NCBI GenBank assembly: GCA_900467745.1
Contig: UBQW01000023.1
Location: 1 to 64,000, forward strand
From: Hyphomicrobiales bacterium
GTDB lineage: Bacteria > Pseudomonadota > Alphaproteobacteria > Rhizobiales > Rhizobiaceae
Length of the DNA stretch: 64,000 nucleotides
Reading direction: 5' to 3'
Below are positions 34,201 through 42,915 of the stretch, one piece after another (position 1 is the stretch's first letter; each line of letters begins with the position of its first letter). The position numbers and the translations under genes were made by a program. The notes beneath the pieces are model-generated. The model did no database searches, was not told the DNA's origin, and worked only from the letters and a program-made list of their open reading frames with translations.

Positions 34201-36679
34201 CAGCCCTGTCCTGATCGCCAAGCGTGAGGTAGAGCGAAGAACGAAGTCCGACAACCGCCCCTCGATCCACACGGTTGCGCGCATTTGCAGCCAGTCCGAC
34301 GAGATGTGCTTCGGCAACACCATGCTCTCCCGTCAGGAACTCGCACTCGGCCTGTTGCAGTTCGAGAGAGAACCTCAGATCGTACTGTTCCCACGCATCC
34401 TCCCCTAGAAGGCTCAGGCCCGTCCGAAGGTACTTCAGGGCTGAGTGATATGCCACGGACGCCTTGGCGAGCCTGCCTGCCTCAAGAAATGCTTCGGCTA
34501 TTTGCACGCTTTCCTCGCCGGACAAGGCCTGCCCGAGACCACGGGCAAGCTGGTCTGCGACTTGGAAGATGCGGGTCTTCAACACGTCCGGCGGAAGGTT
34601 GGACAGCAGTGCCTGACCGATCCGAAAATGAATTTCGGGTCTCTCGGATTTCGGTATCATCCGGTAGGCCTCTTCCTGGACCCTGTCGTGAACAAGGACG
34701 AAGTCGTCATCCGACTGGAATAGCAGTCCTCCAGCTACGGCCTCGTACAGGATCTCCGAGATCTGCTGCTCCGTCTTGCCCGTGACCAGAGCGAGGATCG
34801 CTGCCGAGGCGCCGTTGCCAAGACACGACATTAGCTTCACGATCTCAAGCGCTCGCGATGGAAGCCTGCCAAGCTTGGAAACGACGAGGTCGGCGACGTT
34901 GTCGGTGATCCTCGTGGCACTGATCCGGCTCTCGTCCCAGGTCCACTCGCCGAGCTTCTGGTCGAAGTTCAGCTGCCCCTCCAACTCGAGAGCTTCAAGG
35001 AAGTGCAGCGCGAAGAATGGGTTTCCTCCGGTCTTCTGTCCGACGAGCTGTGCCAGCGAGGCGACTGATCCGATATCCTTTCGAAGCATGTCGACAAGAA
35101 GCTCGGCAATCTCGGCTTCGCTCAGTGGTCCCAGTTTAATCTCTTCGAAACGACAGATCCCGCTCCTCAGCGCTTCGCTCGCCTCTAGCAACGGGTGTCC
35201 GGGCGGCACCTGATCGTCCCGGTAGGCGCAGATGAGAAAAAGGTGCCGGACGTGATCGTCGAGGGTGACCGTCTTGATCAGCTCGATAGTCGCGACGTCC
35301 AGCCACTGGACATCATCGATGAACAGCACCAGCGGGTGCTCCGCGCGCGCGAACACCTCGATGAAGCGCTGGAAGACGAGATTGAAGCGTGCCTTGGCTT
35401 CGTGCGGCTGCATTTCTGGCGCGGGAGGCTGTTCGCCAATGACAAGGGCCAGCTCCGGTATGAGATTGATCATCAGCTGCGCGTTCGGACCGAGAGAGGT
35501 CAGCAGGGTCGCGCGCCAGCGGCTCAGCTCGCCTTCCCCTGAAGAAAGGATCTGGCGCACTAGACTGCGGAATGCCTGGGCAATGGTCGCATACGGTATG
35601 TGGCGGGTGTATTGATCGAACTTCCCGGCCGCGAACATGCATTCACTTGAGGAAATCAGCTTGCGGAGTTCGCGGATCAGCGACGATTTGCCAACCCCTG
35701 TCGGACCGGAGACAAGCGCGACGGCCTTGCCGCCCTCCGACCGGACAAAATCGAATGCGGATGCGATGGTCTCCATTTCCAAGGAGCGACCATAGAGCCG
35801 ATCCGGAACATGAAGCCGATCCGCGCCGTCCGCCGCACCGATTTCGAAGTCTTCGAGTGCACCGTTCGAATTCCAGCTCTCCAGGCATAGCCTCAGATCA
35901 CTGACCAGTCCCGCAGCGGTCTGATACCGATCGTCGGAATTCTTGCTTAGAAGCTTGAGTATGATCTTCTCGAGAACGGGAGGGATCGCCTCGATCCTTT
36001 CGCGCGGCGGGATGGGTCGTCGCGCGACATGCGAGTGGATCCACTCAGTCGGATCGGTTGCCATGAACGGGAGCCCGCCCGTAAGCATCTGGTAGAAAAC
36101 GACACCAAGGGAATAGAGGTCGCTGCGACTGTCGACGGGTCGCTTCATCCTGCCTGTCTGTTCTGGCGACACGTAAGGCAGGGAGTCCGCCATACCTCGC
36201 GCGGTGGCAGGCAGTTCCGCAACGTTCGTCTGTGGACCAGCCTTTCCGAAACCGAGCAGCCATACCCTTCCCAAGTCGTCTGCCAGGAAGCGGTCAGCGC
36301 GAAGATCCCGATGGATCAAACCTCTTTCGTGAACATGCCTCACCGCCGCGGCAGCGTTCGTGGCGACGGCGAGGAACCGCCCTAGCTCGAATGGTCGGCC
36401 GAGCTCTGCAGTCAAAGGTAGGCCACCATTATCCTGAAGCACAAGGAACTCGCGGCCATCGTGACGCTCCAGCGACAGCGGTGTCGCCGCCCATTTTCCG
36501 TCGAGACGCTCCGCCAGGGACAGCACGTGCTCGAAACGCGGGTGGCATTCGCTGACCGTGTCCGGGGACGCCGCCGTCACAAGCAACAGCGGAGCGCCAC
36601 CATCGCTCGATGTGGCCCGGTAGAGCGCGCTGACGGCATCCTCGCGAAGCAAGTGCATCTGGTAGCGCGACAGGTCCAT
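31211..36679 (-). CDS. Giant fusion: Ser/Thr-kinase-like domain, AAA ATPase, GAF, PAS and histidine kinase
   Basis: About 1822 residues from ATG 36679, which has GGAG 8 nt upstream; GTG 36748 is an alternative. Order: kinase-like domain with HRDL (LIHRDLRADRFL) but GFG in place of DFG, so phosphotransfer there is doubtful; STAND-like ATPase with Walker A SGPTGVGKSS and Walker B LVLFIDDVQWLD; a long helical repeat region; GAF; PAS (IPALAWTSDIDG); HisKA with phospho-His (ASIAHEVNQPLMAIV); HATPase (VLNLILNAAEAM, GLGMGLSICRSIVEAHGG). Probably a soluble integrator of stress signals. The cognate regulator may be one of the FixJ-type proteins here. A phased CTCAC repeat lies upstream. Confidence 0.9.
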   Translation of the reverse strand: MDLSRYQMHLLREDAVSALYRATSSDGGAPLLLVTAASPDTVSECHPRFEHVLSLAERLDGKWAATPLSLERHDGREFLVLQDNGGLPLTAELGRPFELGRFLAVATNAAAAVRHVHERGLIHRDLRADRFLADDLGRVWLLGFGKAGPQTNVAELPATARGMADSLPYVSPEQTGRMKRPVDSRSDLYSLGVVFYQMLTGGLPFMATDPTEWIHSHVARRPIPPRERIEAIPPVLEKIILKLLSKNSDDRYQTAAGLVSDLRLCLESWNSNGALEDFEIGAADGADRLHVPDRLYGRSLEMETIASAFDFVRSEGGKAVALVSGPTGVGKSSLIRELRKLISSSECMFAAGKFDQYTRHIPYATIAQAFRSLVRQILSSGEGELSRWRATLLTSLGPNAQLMINLIPELALVIGEQPPAPEMQPHEAKARFNLVFQRFIEVFARAEHPLVLFIDDVQWLDVATIELIKTVTLDDHVRHLFLICAYRDDQVPPGHPLLEASEALRSGICRFEEIKLGPLSEAEIAELLVDMLRKDIGSVASLAQLVGQKTGGNPFFALHFLEALELEGQLNFDQKLGEWTWDESRISATRITDNVADLVVSKLGRLPSRALEIVKLMSCLGNGASAAILALVTGKTEQQISEILYEAVAGGLLFQSDDDFVLVHDRVQEEAYRMIPKSERPEIHFRIGQALLSNLPPDVLKTRIFQVADQLARGLGQALSGEESVQIAEAFLEAGRLAKASVAYHSALKYLRTGLSLLGEDAWEQYDLRFSLELQQAECEFLTGEHGVAEAHLVGLAANARNRVDRGAVVGLRSSLYLTLGDQDRAVDVALEYLRDFGIEWTTHPSAEEVRAGVDDLYRQLAGRPVAGLAQLPKMTDPDWLAAMEVLAYTILPAIITDKNLEDLIYVQMVSLSLRHGNCDASCYAYVSVIIPLGLRFGDYEIGKHFGVLGLELVDGHGLDRFKARVYSCFGCFVVPWTQHLPASEHYSRKAMAVAIAAADMVFSVAPAQALVSHLLVGGVPLEMVHRDAQSFLVGAKRTGFSLAADGAVAQLLLTRELRGVSRPEANEGLLGIASFEGYLSEAGDRLKIVSEWHWIYRMQARFLSGDYSGVIDAARRTAGAVHVRSFIEIAEFHFYKALAHAALATGADSSDRESHLEAIRDHQIQIDAWARSSSENFANRSLLLAAEIARLDDRHIEALQLYEQAAASARRYGFVQNEGLANELAARFCARLGLEGTADSFLRTARACYLRWGALAKVRQLDAECPSLVDPGDRANGVLADAQPLDMAAVFTMSQAVSGEILLDRLIERLMITVLEHSGAVRGLLLLPKDGYMQIVAEAVTDDDGISVRLENFRRSLPETVLAYVTRTQEVVILDGVLNDSFASDPYFHDAPSTSILCVPIVKLKQLVGVLFLENRLSTNLFTQEQVTVLELLATQAAISLENAGLYQASRDTQEKARRAAEELRLAYDMIPALAWTSDIDGTLLSFNKQWYDFTGLTREQSMGEGWARAIHAEDIGKVQRKWTEVLHLGEAGEIEARMRRFDGAVRSFLIRATPMRDDHGAIIKWYGTNIDIDDLKRMEEAQSLLARAGRLTALGELTASIAHEVNQPLMAIVMNAATCLKWLSEDQIDVGEAREAAERIIRDGHRAGDVIASIRALARKAPLSMEMLEVNSMIESVIVLTRGELQRQGIALSTDLHPGAGAVVGDRIQLQQVVLNLILNAAEAMALTEGGQRQLHLRTERRDDGKVRVAVADSGGGVDPLKADQIFDAFFTTKQAGLGMGLSICRSIVEAHGGTLWVAPNEPSGSVFSFTLKGGSVVRT

Positions 36680-36827
36680 CACGAAGCTCCGGTATGCCCT
36701 CGACAGGAGGCGGCTCGTGATCCTAATCGAATTTTGCGGAGGCGGCACGGCCTGCCCGACATTATTTTCCCGCTGACAAGTTTACGCAGCGACACCGCGG
36801 GAGGCATGGCAGTTAGTGCGAGAAACC

Positions 36828-36847
36828 GTGAGTTACCGTGAGTTCAA
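36828..36847 (-). promoter_or_regulatory. Phased CTCAC direct repeat upstream of the giant kinase
   Basis: Two almost identical 10-bp units, GAACTCACGG and TAACTCACGG when read towards the kinase gene, in direct tandem. This is the cleanest copy of the motif found upstream of five genes in the window. Confidence 0.6.
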
Positions 36848-36855
36848 CAGCTGGT

Positions 36856-36886
36856 CTGGGCGAGAGCTGATCCGGCTCCCGCCCAG
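36856..36886 (-). terminator. Hairpin after the Tat-exported hydrolase
   Basis: CTGGGCG and CGCCCAG arms enclose an inner GAGC/GCTC stem with one mismatch. It lies directly after the stop of the minus-strand hydrolase. No clear T run. Confidence 0.45.
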
Positions 36887-36891
36887 TACGC

Positions 36892-37872
36892 TTATGCCTT
36901 GGCCTTGATGAAGGCGAGGATGTCGGGGTTGAGGACATCCGGATTGGTCGAAAGCATGCCGTGCGGATAGCCTTCGTAAGTCTTCAATGTCGCATTCTTC
37001 AGCAGCTTAGCCGAGAGCGGGCCTGCATCGGCATAGGGGACGACCTGATCGTCGGTGCCGTGCATAACGAGAACCGGAACTTCGATCTTCTTCAGATCTT
37101 CGGTGAAGTCTGTTTCGGACCAAGCTTTGATGCACTCGTAGTGGGCATTGGCCGCACCCATCATTCCCTGGTGCCACCAGTTATTGATCAGTCCCTGCGA
37201 GACCTTGGCGCCCGGCCTGTTGAAGCCGTAGAACGGTCCGGTCGGCACATCGATGTAGAACTGGGAGCGATTGTCGGCGAGCGCCTTACGGAGTCCGTCG
37301 AACACCTCCATGGGAAGACCGCCGGGGTTCTTCTCGGACTTGAGCATGACGGGAGGCACGGCGGCAACGATCACGGCCTTCGACACGCGGCCGGGCTTAG
37401 CACGAGCGACGTAGTGCACAACCTCGCCGCCTCCGGTCGAATGTCCGACATGGATCGCGTTCTTGAGATCGAGCGCTTCTACCACCTCGGCGACGTCTGC
37501 GGCATAGGTGTCCATCTCGTGCCCGGTGCGGCTGTGCGAGGAGCGGCCGTGGCCGCGACGGTCGTGGGCGATCACCCGATATCCCTGAGCGATGAAGAAA
37601 AGCATCTGGTTGTCCCAGTCGTCGCTGCTCAGCGGCCACCCGTGGTGGAACATGATGACCTGAGCATCCTTCGGACCCCAGTCCTTGAAGAAGATTTCCG
37701 TGCCGTCCTTTACCTTCACTCTGTCCATAAGCTTATCCTCCGTATGGGTTGCATGATGTGTCTGCTTGCTGGCGGCCGAAGCTGGTGGTGTGATCGCCAG
37801 GGCTAGTGCTGCAGCGGATCCCGCGATCATCGCGTCCCGCCTTGTGAGTTCGAAACCCGTCTTCGTTGTCAT
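36892..37872 (-). CDS. Tat-exported alpha/beta hydrolase (non-haem chloroperoxidase-like)
   Basis: ATG 37872 (GAGG upstream) gives 326 residues. The N-terminus has a twin-arginine signal (LTRRDAMIAGSAAALALAI). The hydrolase core shows the oxyanion HG (MFHHGWPLSSDDW), the nucleophile elbow GHSTGGG, Asp in HGTDDQVVP and a late His in YPHGM. This set matches cofactor-free haloperoxidase/esterase enzymes; natural substrates are probably esters. The mature enzyme should act in the periplasm. A GST gene lies 40 nt upstream on the same strand, likely in one operon. Confidence 0.88.
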   Translation of the reverse strand: MTTKTGFELTRRDAMIAGSAAALALAITPPASAASKQTHHATHTEDKLMDRVKVKDGTEIFFKDWGPKDAQVIMFHHGWPLSSDDWDNQMLFFIAQGYRVIAHDRRGHGRSSHSRTGHEMDTYAADVAEVVEALDLKNAIHVGHSTGGGEVVHYVARAKPGRVSKAVIVAAVPPVMLKSEKNPGGLPMEVFDGLRKALADNRSQFYIDVPTGPFYGFNRPGAKVSQGLINNWWHQGMMGAANAHYECIKAWSETDFTEDLKKIEVPVLVMHGTDDQVVPYADAGPLSAKLLKNATLKTYEGYPHGMLSTNPDVLNPDILAFIKAKA

Positions 37873-37912
37873 CGGTTTGTCCTCTGGTTTATGAATGGAC
37901 GTCCGGACGCGA

Positions 37913-38524
37913 TCACGCCGCAGCGAGTCCAGCTGGTGTTTTGACGAACGGCACAAAGTGCGGAAGGGATTCGATCCTGCAGAGCCATGTCTGGACGTAC
38001 GGGTAGCTGGTGAGATCAATGCCACCTTCCGGCGCGCGCGCGACGTATGTATAGAGCGCGATATCAGCGAGCGTCAGGCGACCTGTCAGCCAGTCGCGTT
38101 GCTCCAATTCCTCATCTAGCACGTTCAGCAGCGCGTAGGATCGCGAAATGACGTCTTCCGGCACAGGCTTGGCGCTGAAAAGGCGCGTCCGCCTCGCGGC
38201 GGCCATGCCGTACGCGAGTTCTCCTGCGGCGATTGACAGCCAGCGGTGGACCTGCGCCGCACCAAGCGGATCCTCGGGGAGCCAATCGACGCGGCCAAAT
38301 TTCTTTGCCAGATAGACAAGGATCGCATTCGAATCCCCGATTACAACATCGCCGTCTCTCAGAACGGGAATCTGACCGAGACTGTTCATCTTCAGGAATT
38401 CGTTCGTCTTCTGCTCGCCGCGGAGGATGTCGACTTCGACGAGCTCGACCGGGTGGTTTATGAGCGAGAGGAACAGCCGCACACGATGCGAGTGGCCTGA
38501 CAGTGCGTTGCTATAGAGAAGCAT
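37913..38524 (-). CDS. Glutathione S-transferase family protein
   Basis: From ATG 38524 (203 residues) the thioredoxin-like N-terminal domain (MLLYSNALSGHSHRVRLFLS; IPVLRDGDVVIGDSNAILVY) carries the SNAI glutathione-binding motif, followed by the all-helical domain (RLTLADIALYTYVARAP). Conjugation or reduction of electrophiles is the family role. It is upstream of the exported hydrolase, with which it is probably co-transcribed. Substrate unknown. Confidence 0.9.
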   Translation of the reverse strand: MLLYSNALSGHSHRVRLFLSLINHPVELVEVDILRGEQKTNEFLKMNSLGQIPVLRDGDVVIGDSNAILVYLAKKFGRVDWLPEDPLGAAQVHRWLSIAAGELAYGMAAARRTRLFSAKPVPEDVISRSYALLNVLDEELEQRDWLTGRLTLADIALYTYVARAPEGGIDLTSYPYVQTWLCRIESLPHFVPFVKTPAGLAAA

Positions 38525-38730
38525 TCCCGGTCTCCGATCCAATAGACGTTGTCGGCGTCTCTTGAGGTCTGAGTATTCCGGCTCAGTGCGATCAGGTCTT
38601 TCTGAATCGTCGGCTTGTCACAAGTCGATCGGTAACACGAACCCATTAGAACAACTCATGCTCGGCTCATGTCTGCAGTCGGCCCGTTGCGGTCATTGAA
38701 TATGAAATCCACGACGGTTAGATTTGAGCC

Positions 38731-38910
38731 ATGGGAAAACTGCACGAAGCAATTACGATCATTCTAAGCATCGTCGGGCTTATCCTCGGTGGTTGGCTTG
38801 GCTATGAACTAGCAGGCCCGATTGGCGTGTTGGTATTCACGCCGCTGGGCGCTCTGGCTGGGTTGGTTGTGAGCTTTCTCAATTGGAGATTGCTCTATTT
38901 TCTAGGATGA
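38731..38910 (+). CDS. Small membrane protein, 59 residues
   Basis: The frame starts MGKLHEAITIILSIVGLILG and holds two hydrophobic helices separated by a Gly-rich turn (YELAGPIG), ending NWRLLYFLG. It likely sits in the inner membrane. No family known to me. It stands alone on the plus strand. Confidence 0.55.
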   Translation: MGKLHEAITIILSIVGLILGGWLGYELAGPIGVLVFTPLGALAGLVVSFLNWRLLYFLG

Positions 38911-39022
38911 CCGCTTCTGGCGCGAAGCCTCCGCCCGATGTCGGCTGTCAGCTATTTGCCGACTTTTGGCCGGATCGGTATGAGCTGTCGGGAAACAGGA
39001 CGAGGACAATGGAGAGTGCTTA

Positions 39023-39235
39023 GTGTGTAGGACAGCCGTATTCTTTGCTTTCTGGATAGCCACGGCAATCTATGCCGTTGTGATCTTGGTCGCGATGACG
39101 TCCTGCCCAGTGTGGGCGTGCGAGAATAACGGGATGGCGATCGCTTGGGCTCCTGTCTATATGTTTGGTGTCATCTACTTTCCCATCATGTTCGTTGCGG
39201 GGATCGTTTTAGCTACATCTCGGATTGGAAAATAA
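39023..39235 (+). CDS. Small membrane protein, 70 residues
   Basis: A GTG start with GGAG upstream. Two hydrophobic helices (VFFAFWIATAIYAVVILVAM; MFGVIYFPIMFVAGIVLA) flank a short loop with two Cys (SCPVWAC) that may form a disulfide on the periplasmic side. Function unknown. Confidence 0.5.
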   Translation: MCRTAVFFAFWIATAIYAVVILVAMTSCPVWACENNGMAIAWAPVYMFGVIYFPIMFVAGIVLATSRIGK

Positions 39236-39473
39236 GATTCTCAGGCAGGAGACCTCGGTTTTTCGTTCGTGCACAAGCGATCACTAGTCAAGTAGGCCTA
39301 GACCATGTGGGAGAGGAGCAGCGGTTACGATGTTCTCGCCCTTGTCCCAGAGCTTCTCGATAGTCTCGACTTTGGTGCCTTGATGCAATGTCCGGTGTTG
39401 GCGCAAGGCTGCCTCGTGAGCGGCTGGCGTCAAACTACGCCAAGGCTTCTAGCCAATCTGCCCGGCGAAGAAC

Positions 39474-39881
39474 TCACTCCGGGAATTCGGCGGGGATCCG
39501 AAAAACACCGACCGCTTCGGCTACCTTCCCCTGCGCCGCATCAAAGCGCGCTGCGTCCGCCCCTTTGACGCCCATCGTCTCAAACATCCCAGCAATCGGA
39601 TGATATGCAATCGCCGACCGATCTCCGGGCAACTCCCGCACAAGGATTCGAAGGGGAAGGTCGAGAGCAGCCAGTGGAGTGCCGATCATCACCGGAGTGC
39701 CGGCGACAGGGTTGCCGTAAATCAGGACTCGCGTCTCCAGCATTGCGATCCCATGTTGCCTAGCAGCCTCCGCGTGGTCGATCTCGGCGAAGATGGTCAT
39801 CCCGGCTTTCAGGATTGCCCCTTTGATGGCTTCCAGGGATTCGTCGAACGTGTGGGTCGTCCGATGCTCTATTGCCTTCAT
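39474..39881 (-). CDS. DUF302 family protein
   Basis: ATG 39881 gives 135 residues. The layout fits DUF302: a HTFDESLEAIKGAILKAGMT helix, then IDHAEAARQHG, ETRVLIYGNP and LPLRILVRE. The fold is known but the function is not. It lies 10 nt after the DUF983 gene on the same strand and ends the run that starts at 42447. Confidence 0.8.
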   Translation of the reverse strand: MKAIEHRTTHTFDESLEAIKGAILKAGMTIFAEIDHAEAARQHGIAMLETRVLIYGNPVAGTPVMIGTPLAALDLPLRILVRELPGDRSAIAYHPIAGMFETMGVKGADAARFDAAQGKVAEAVGVFRIPAEFPE

Positions 39882-39891
39882 CGATGTGTCC

Positions 39892-40314
39892 TCAATTGGG
39901 GGCGGTGTCGCCTTTGCGGGAGAGCTTGCCTTCTTCGGCCTTGTAGAAATATTGGCTGGCAACCAGCCATCCCTTGAGCGGCCGAAGCGGAGGAATGCAG
40001 GTGGCGATGAGAAACGGCCCGGTGACGAAGATCTGTGTCCAAATCGAAGCGTGATGCGCAACTTCCAACCACACGGACAGAAGGACGGTCGGGATGCACG
40101 CGAAGCAGATCACAAAGAAAGCAGGGCCGTCGGCGGGATCTGCAAACGAATAGTCCAGTCCGCAAACCTCGCAGTTCGGACGGAGCGTCAGGAATCCTTT
40201 GAATAGGTGGCCCCTGCCGCACCGTGGGCACAGACCGCGGACTCCGGTCTGCAACGGCGGCAATGGCGGGTAGTTGTCGTTTGTGAGTGTTCTGACATCT
40301 TCGTGCTTCGACAT
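39892..40314 (-). CDS. DUF983 family membrane protein
   Basis: ATG 40314 has GGAGGAG upstream; 140 residues. Two CxxC pairs (CPRCGRGHLF, CEVCGLDY) precede two membrane helices (FFVICFACIPTVLLSVW and a second). The Cys pairs look like a zinc ribbon facing the cytoplasm. Function unknown. It sits in the same minus-strand gene run as DUF1348 and DUF302. Confidence 0.8.
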   Translation of the reverse strand: MSKHEDVRTLTNDNYPPLPPLQTGVRGLCPRCGRGHLFKGFLTLRPNCEVCGLDYSFADPADGPAFFVICFACIPTVLLSVWLEVAHHASIWTQIFVTGPFLIATCIPPLRPLKGWLVASQYFYKAEEGKLSRKGDTAPN

Positions 40315-40336
40315 CGCCGTCTCCTCCGCTGTCCGA

Positions 40337-40801
40337 TCAGAACCCAAAATGGCTCAGACCCCAATGCCCCTCGGGGCGGGCGCCTAGGGGCCACTTGAAT
40401 GCCCGCTGGTCGGCGTTGATGGGATGCTCGTTGATCGAGGCGTGGCGAAACTTCATCAGTCCGTCGGCGTCGAACTCCCAGTTCTCGTTTCCGTAAGCCC
40501 GAAACCAATTGCCGCTGTCATCGTGAAATTCATAGGCGAAGCGAACGGCAATCCTATTCCCGGCGAAAGCCCACAGCTCCTTGATCAGCCGATAGTCTAG
40601 CTCCCTCGTCCATTTCCTTGTGAGAAACGCCTCGATGGCCGGGCGACCGACTACGAACTCCGCTCGATTGCGCCAACGACTGTCGACCGTATAGGCGAGA
40701 GCCACCTTCTCGGGATCTCGGCTGTTCCAGCCGTTCTCGGCCAGCCGAACCTTTTCGATCGCACTCTGAAGGGTGAACGGAGGCAGCGGCGGGCGTGTCA
40801 T
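40337..40801 (-). CDS. DUF1348 / NTF2-like fold protein
   Basis: The protein has 154 residues and the DUF1348 signature across most of its length ([50 protein letters not shown]). The NTF2-like cone fold usually binds a small ligand; the catalytic role is unknown. It lies 10 nt downstream of the flavin-binding-type gene at 40812, likely one operon. Confidence 0.85.
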   Translation of the reverse strand: MTRPPLPPFTLQSAIEKVRLAENGWNSRDPEKVALAYTVDSRWRNRAEFVVGRPAIEAFLTRKWTRELDYRLIKELWAFAGNRIAVRFAYEFHDDSGNWFRAYGNENWEFDADGLMKFRHASINEHPINADQRAFKWPLGARPEGHWGLSHFGF

Positions 40802-40811
40802 CTGGGGGTTC

Positions 40812-41441
40812 CTATCCCTGTTGGGTGGCTGTAGCCTTGAGGGCGGCCACTTCGGTTTCCAATTCCCTTATGCGCGCATCCCTCGTCTCGATGGCCTTCA
40901 AGACCTCGGCAGCCTCGAACCGGAGCGGTATGTGCTGCGGGCAGTTCGCATCCCAAGCCGACACGTTGAAGAGCAGCACCTGCTCCGGTCTCGCACCGTA
41001 GTCCTTCGGCATCAGTTGGTCGACGAGCTCGTGGTCACCTTCGACGAAACTGGCCGTTCCCCAGATTTTCACGCGCGAACGACTGCCGTAATCGATCAGG
41101 AAAAGGTGGGCTTTGTCGTTCTCGACCAGATTCCCCTGTGAAATGAACTGTCGGTTTCCTACAAAATCCACAAAGCCAATCGTGTTCTCGTTGACGACCC
41201 GAAGAAAGCCTGGCGGCCCACCGCGATGCTGTACATAAGGCTGACCTTCGGCATTCGCTGTCGCCAGGAAGACGCTGATCTGCTTTTCGATGAAGTCCTT
41301 GAGGTCAGGGGTGATCGCGGTTGCCCACCCTCCCCGGTCTTCCATGCGGGAGTACGAGCGCCGGGATCCCTTGCGTTGCTGGATATCCTTCACGCTTGGA
41401 GTGAACGCCACATCGCTCGATACCTGATGTCTTGTGTCCAT
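40812..41441 (-). CDS. Pyridoxamine 5'-phosphate oxidase-like flavin-binding protein
   Basis: From ATG 41441 it has 209 residues. The split-barrel core reads [20 protein letters not shown], then [20 protein letters not shown] and [17 protein letters not shown]. This matches the broad PNPOx-like family that binds FMN or related cofactors; true pyridoxamine oxidase activity should not be assumed. A short coiled coil ends the protein. Next gene downstream is DUF1348; upstream is the exported MBL enzyme. Confidence 0.82.
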   Translation of the reverse strand: MDTRHQVSSDVAFTPSVKDIQQRKGSRRSYSRMEDRGGWATAITPDLKDFIEKQISVFLATANAEGQPYVQHRGGPPGFLRVVNENTIGFVDFVGNRQFISQGNLVENDKAHLFLIDYGSRSRVKIWGTASFVEGDHELVDQLMPKDYGARPEQVLLFNVSAWDANCPQHIPLRFEAAEVLKAIETRDARIRELETEVAALKATATQQG

Positions 41442-41478
41442 CGCGCTCTCTCCAATGGGTCTTTTGCAGAGAATGCCT

Positions 41479-42447
41479 TCAAACCCCTTCGTAGACAACG
41501 CGCGTGAATAGCGCTGGCGGGATCACCCATTGACCGAATTTCGCGTCCCACTGCTTGGTGGGATTGGCAGCGATCGTCTCTTCGACTGTGCGCCCTTCCT
41601 TCTTGAGCTTGGCGACGGCGTCCCTGGCCCCGACGAGCATGTCGCGCCATTCGACCAGATCCTGCCTATTGGCGATTTCGCCGTGCCCCGGGATGACGAT
41701 CGTCTCCTTGTCGATCATCTTGATGTCTGCTTCGGCGGCGTTGATCTGCCCGTCAATGCTGCCGCCCGTAGAGTTGTCGATGAAAGGATAGAGACCGTTC
41801 CAGAGGGTGTCGCCGACATGGATGACGTTTGCATCTTCGAAGAACACCGACAGGTCGCTGTCTGTATGGGCTGGCGGATAGGCCTTGAGCTTTATCGTCT
41901 TGCCGTCCAGCTTAAGGGTTTCGGTGTTGCCCTTCAGCAGCTTGGTCGGCAACGCACCCTTTGGCGAAGGCGGAAAGTCGAAGTTCCAGTCCTCCACCCG
42001 AGTAGCGGCTTCAAGGTGCCTGAGAGTATTTGGGTGAGCCAGGATCGCTGCGCCTTCGGAGTTCAGCCACTCGTTGCCATCGGTGTGGTCGAAGTGCCAG
42101 TGCGTGTTGACGAGATGTGTAATCGGATCCTTGCCTAGGTCTGCAAGCGCGGCTTCGAGCTTCGGTCGCGTCGCCGTGATCCCGGCATCCACAAGCAGCT
42201 TACCGTCTTTCCCGGTGATTACACCAACATTGCCACCGGACCCAACCAGAACGCTAACGCCGTCGCGCAACTTGATTGTGGTGATATCGGCTTTGGCAGC
42301 AGCCTCGCGAATGATGAGGACCTGGCTCTTCGCCGCGGCAAACGCCTCTCTAGGGGTGAGCCATTGTCCAGTCGTGGCCAAAGCCGCCCCACCAAGGCAG
42401 CAGAGGCAGAATCCACGTCGTGACAAGGCGAAATCGTGCTTGTTCAT
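41479..42447 (-). CDS. Exported MBL-fold metallo-hydrolase
   Basis: ATG 42447, 322 residues. The N-terminus is a Tat-like signal (LSRRGFCLCCLGGAALATTG). Zinc ligands are visible in NTHWHFDHTDGN and HVGDTLWNG, with a late VIPGHGE block. A periplasmic hydrolase of unknown substrate, distantly like class B beta-lactamases. It heads a minus-strand run (PNPOx-like, DUF1348, DUF983, DUF302). A phased CTCAC repeat lies 231 nt upstream. Confidence 0.85.
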   Translation of the reverse strand: MNKHDFALSRRGFCLCCLGGAALATTGQWLTPREAFAAAKSQVLIIREAAAKADITTIKLRDGVSVLVGSGGNVGVITGKDGKLLVDAGITATRPKLEAALADLGKDPITHLVNTHWHFDHTDGNEWLNSEGAAILAHPNTLRHLEAATRVEDWNFDFPPSPKGALPTKLLKGNTETLKLDGKTIKLKAYPPAHTDSDLSVFFEDANVIHVGDTLWNGLYPFIDNSTGGSIDGQINAAEADIKMIDKETIVIPGHGEIANRQDLVEWRDMLVGARDAVAKLKKEGRTVEETIAANPTKQWDAKFGQWVIPPALFTRVVYEGV

Positions 42448-42678
42448 TTCTTGTCTCCTTCGGTTGGCGTTCGAATATGAAAAGGATGCCACCACGCAGG
42501 GAGGCTTGCGTGGTGGCGGCCTCGATCTAAGTCGGCCGGGTTTCGATCGAGGGAAGCTGATCTTTGTGAAGCGGCTGCCGCCTTCTTCCATGCCGGGGGC
42601 GCTCCAACCCGAATAACATCGTCGTTGCAGCAATAGCTCTCTAGGACGCGTTTCACGAGGTAGTTGTCGTGAAGGCGG

Positions 42679-42698
42679 GTGAGATCCCGTGAGTTGCC
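42679..42698 (-). promoter_or_regulatory. Phased CTCAC direct repeat in the MBL / winged-helix divergent region
   Basis: Read on the minus strand it holds the units CAACTCACGG-like and GATCTCACCC-like in tandem. It is between the exported MBL gene (minus) and the winged-helix-receiver gene (plus), so it could serve either or both. Confidence 0.5.
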
Positions 42699-42915
42699 TG
42701 GAGGTCCATTGAGAAACCTAGACCATGGTCTAGTCCGGATCGACTTTGGCCGTGTTCCAGCGACAAGAGTCGGATTGTTCGCCATCGCCTGCGGGACTAA
42801 TCTGTGCTCGCGATCACAAATTGATGTCGATGCCTCCGCGGGACGGGTAAAAGAACGAGACAAATATCGCGCCCCCACACATGCGGCGAATTCGCAGCCG
42901 ACCGGGGAGTCAGCA

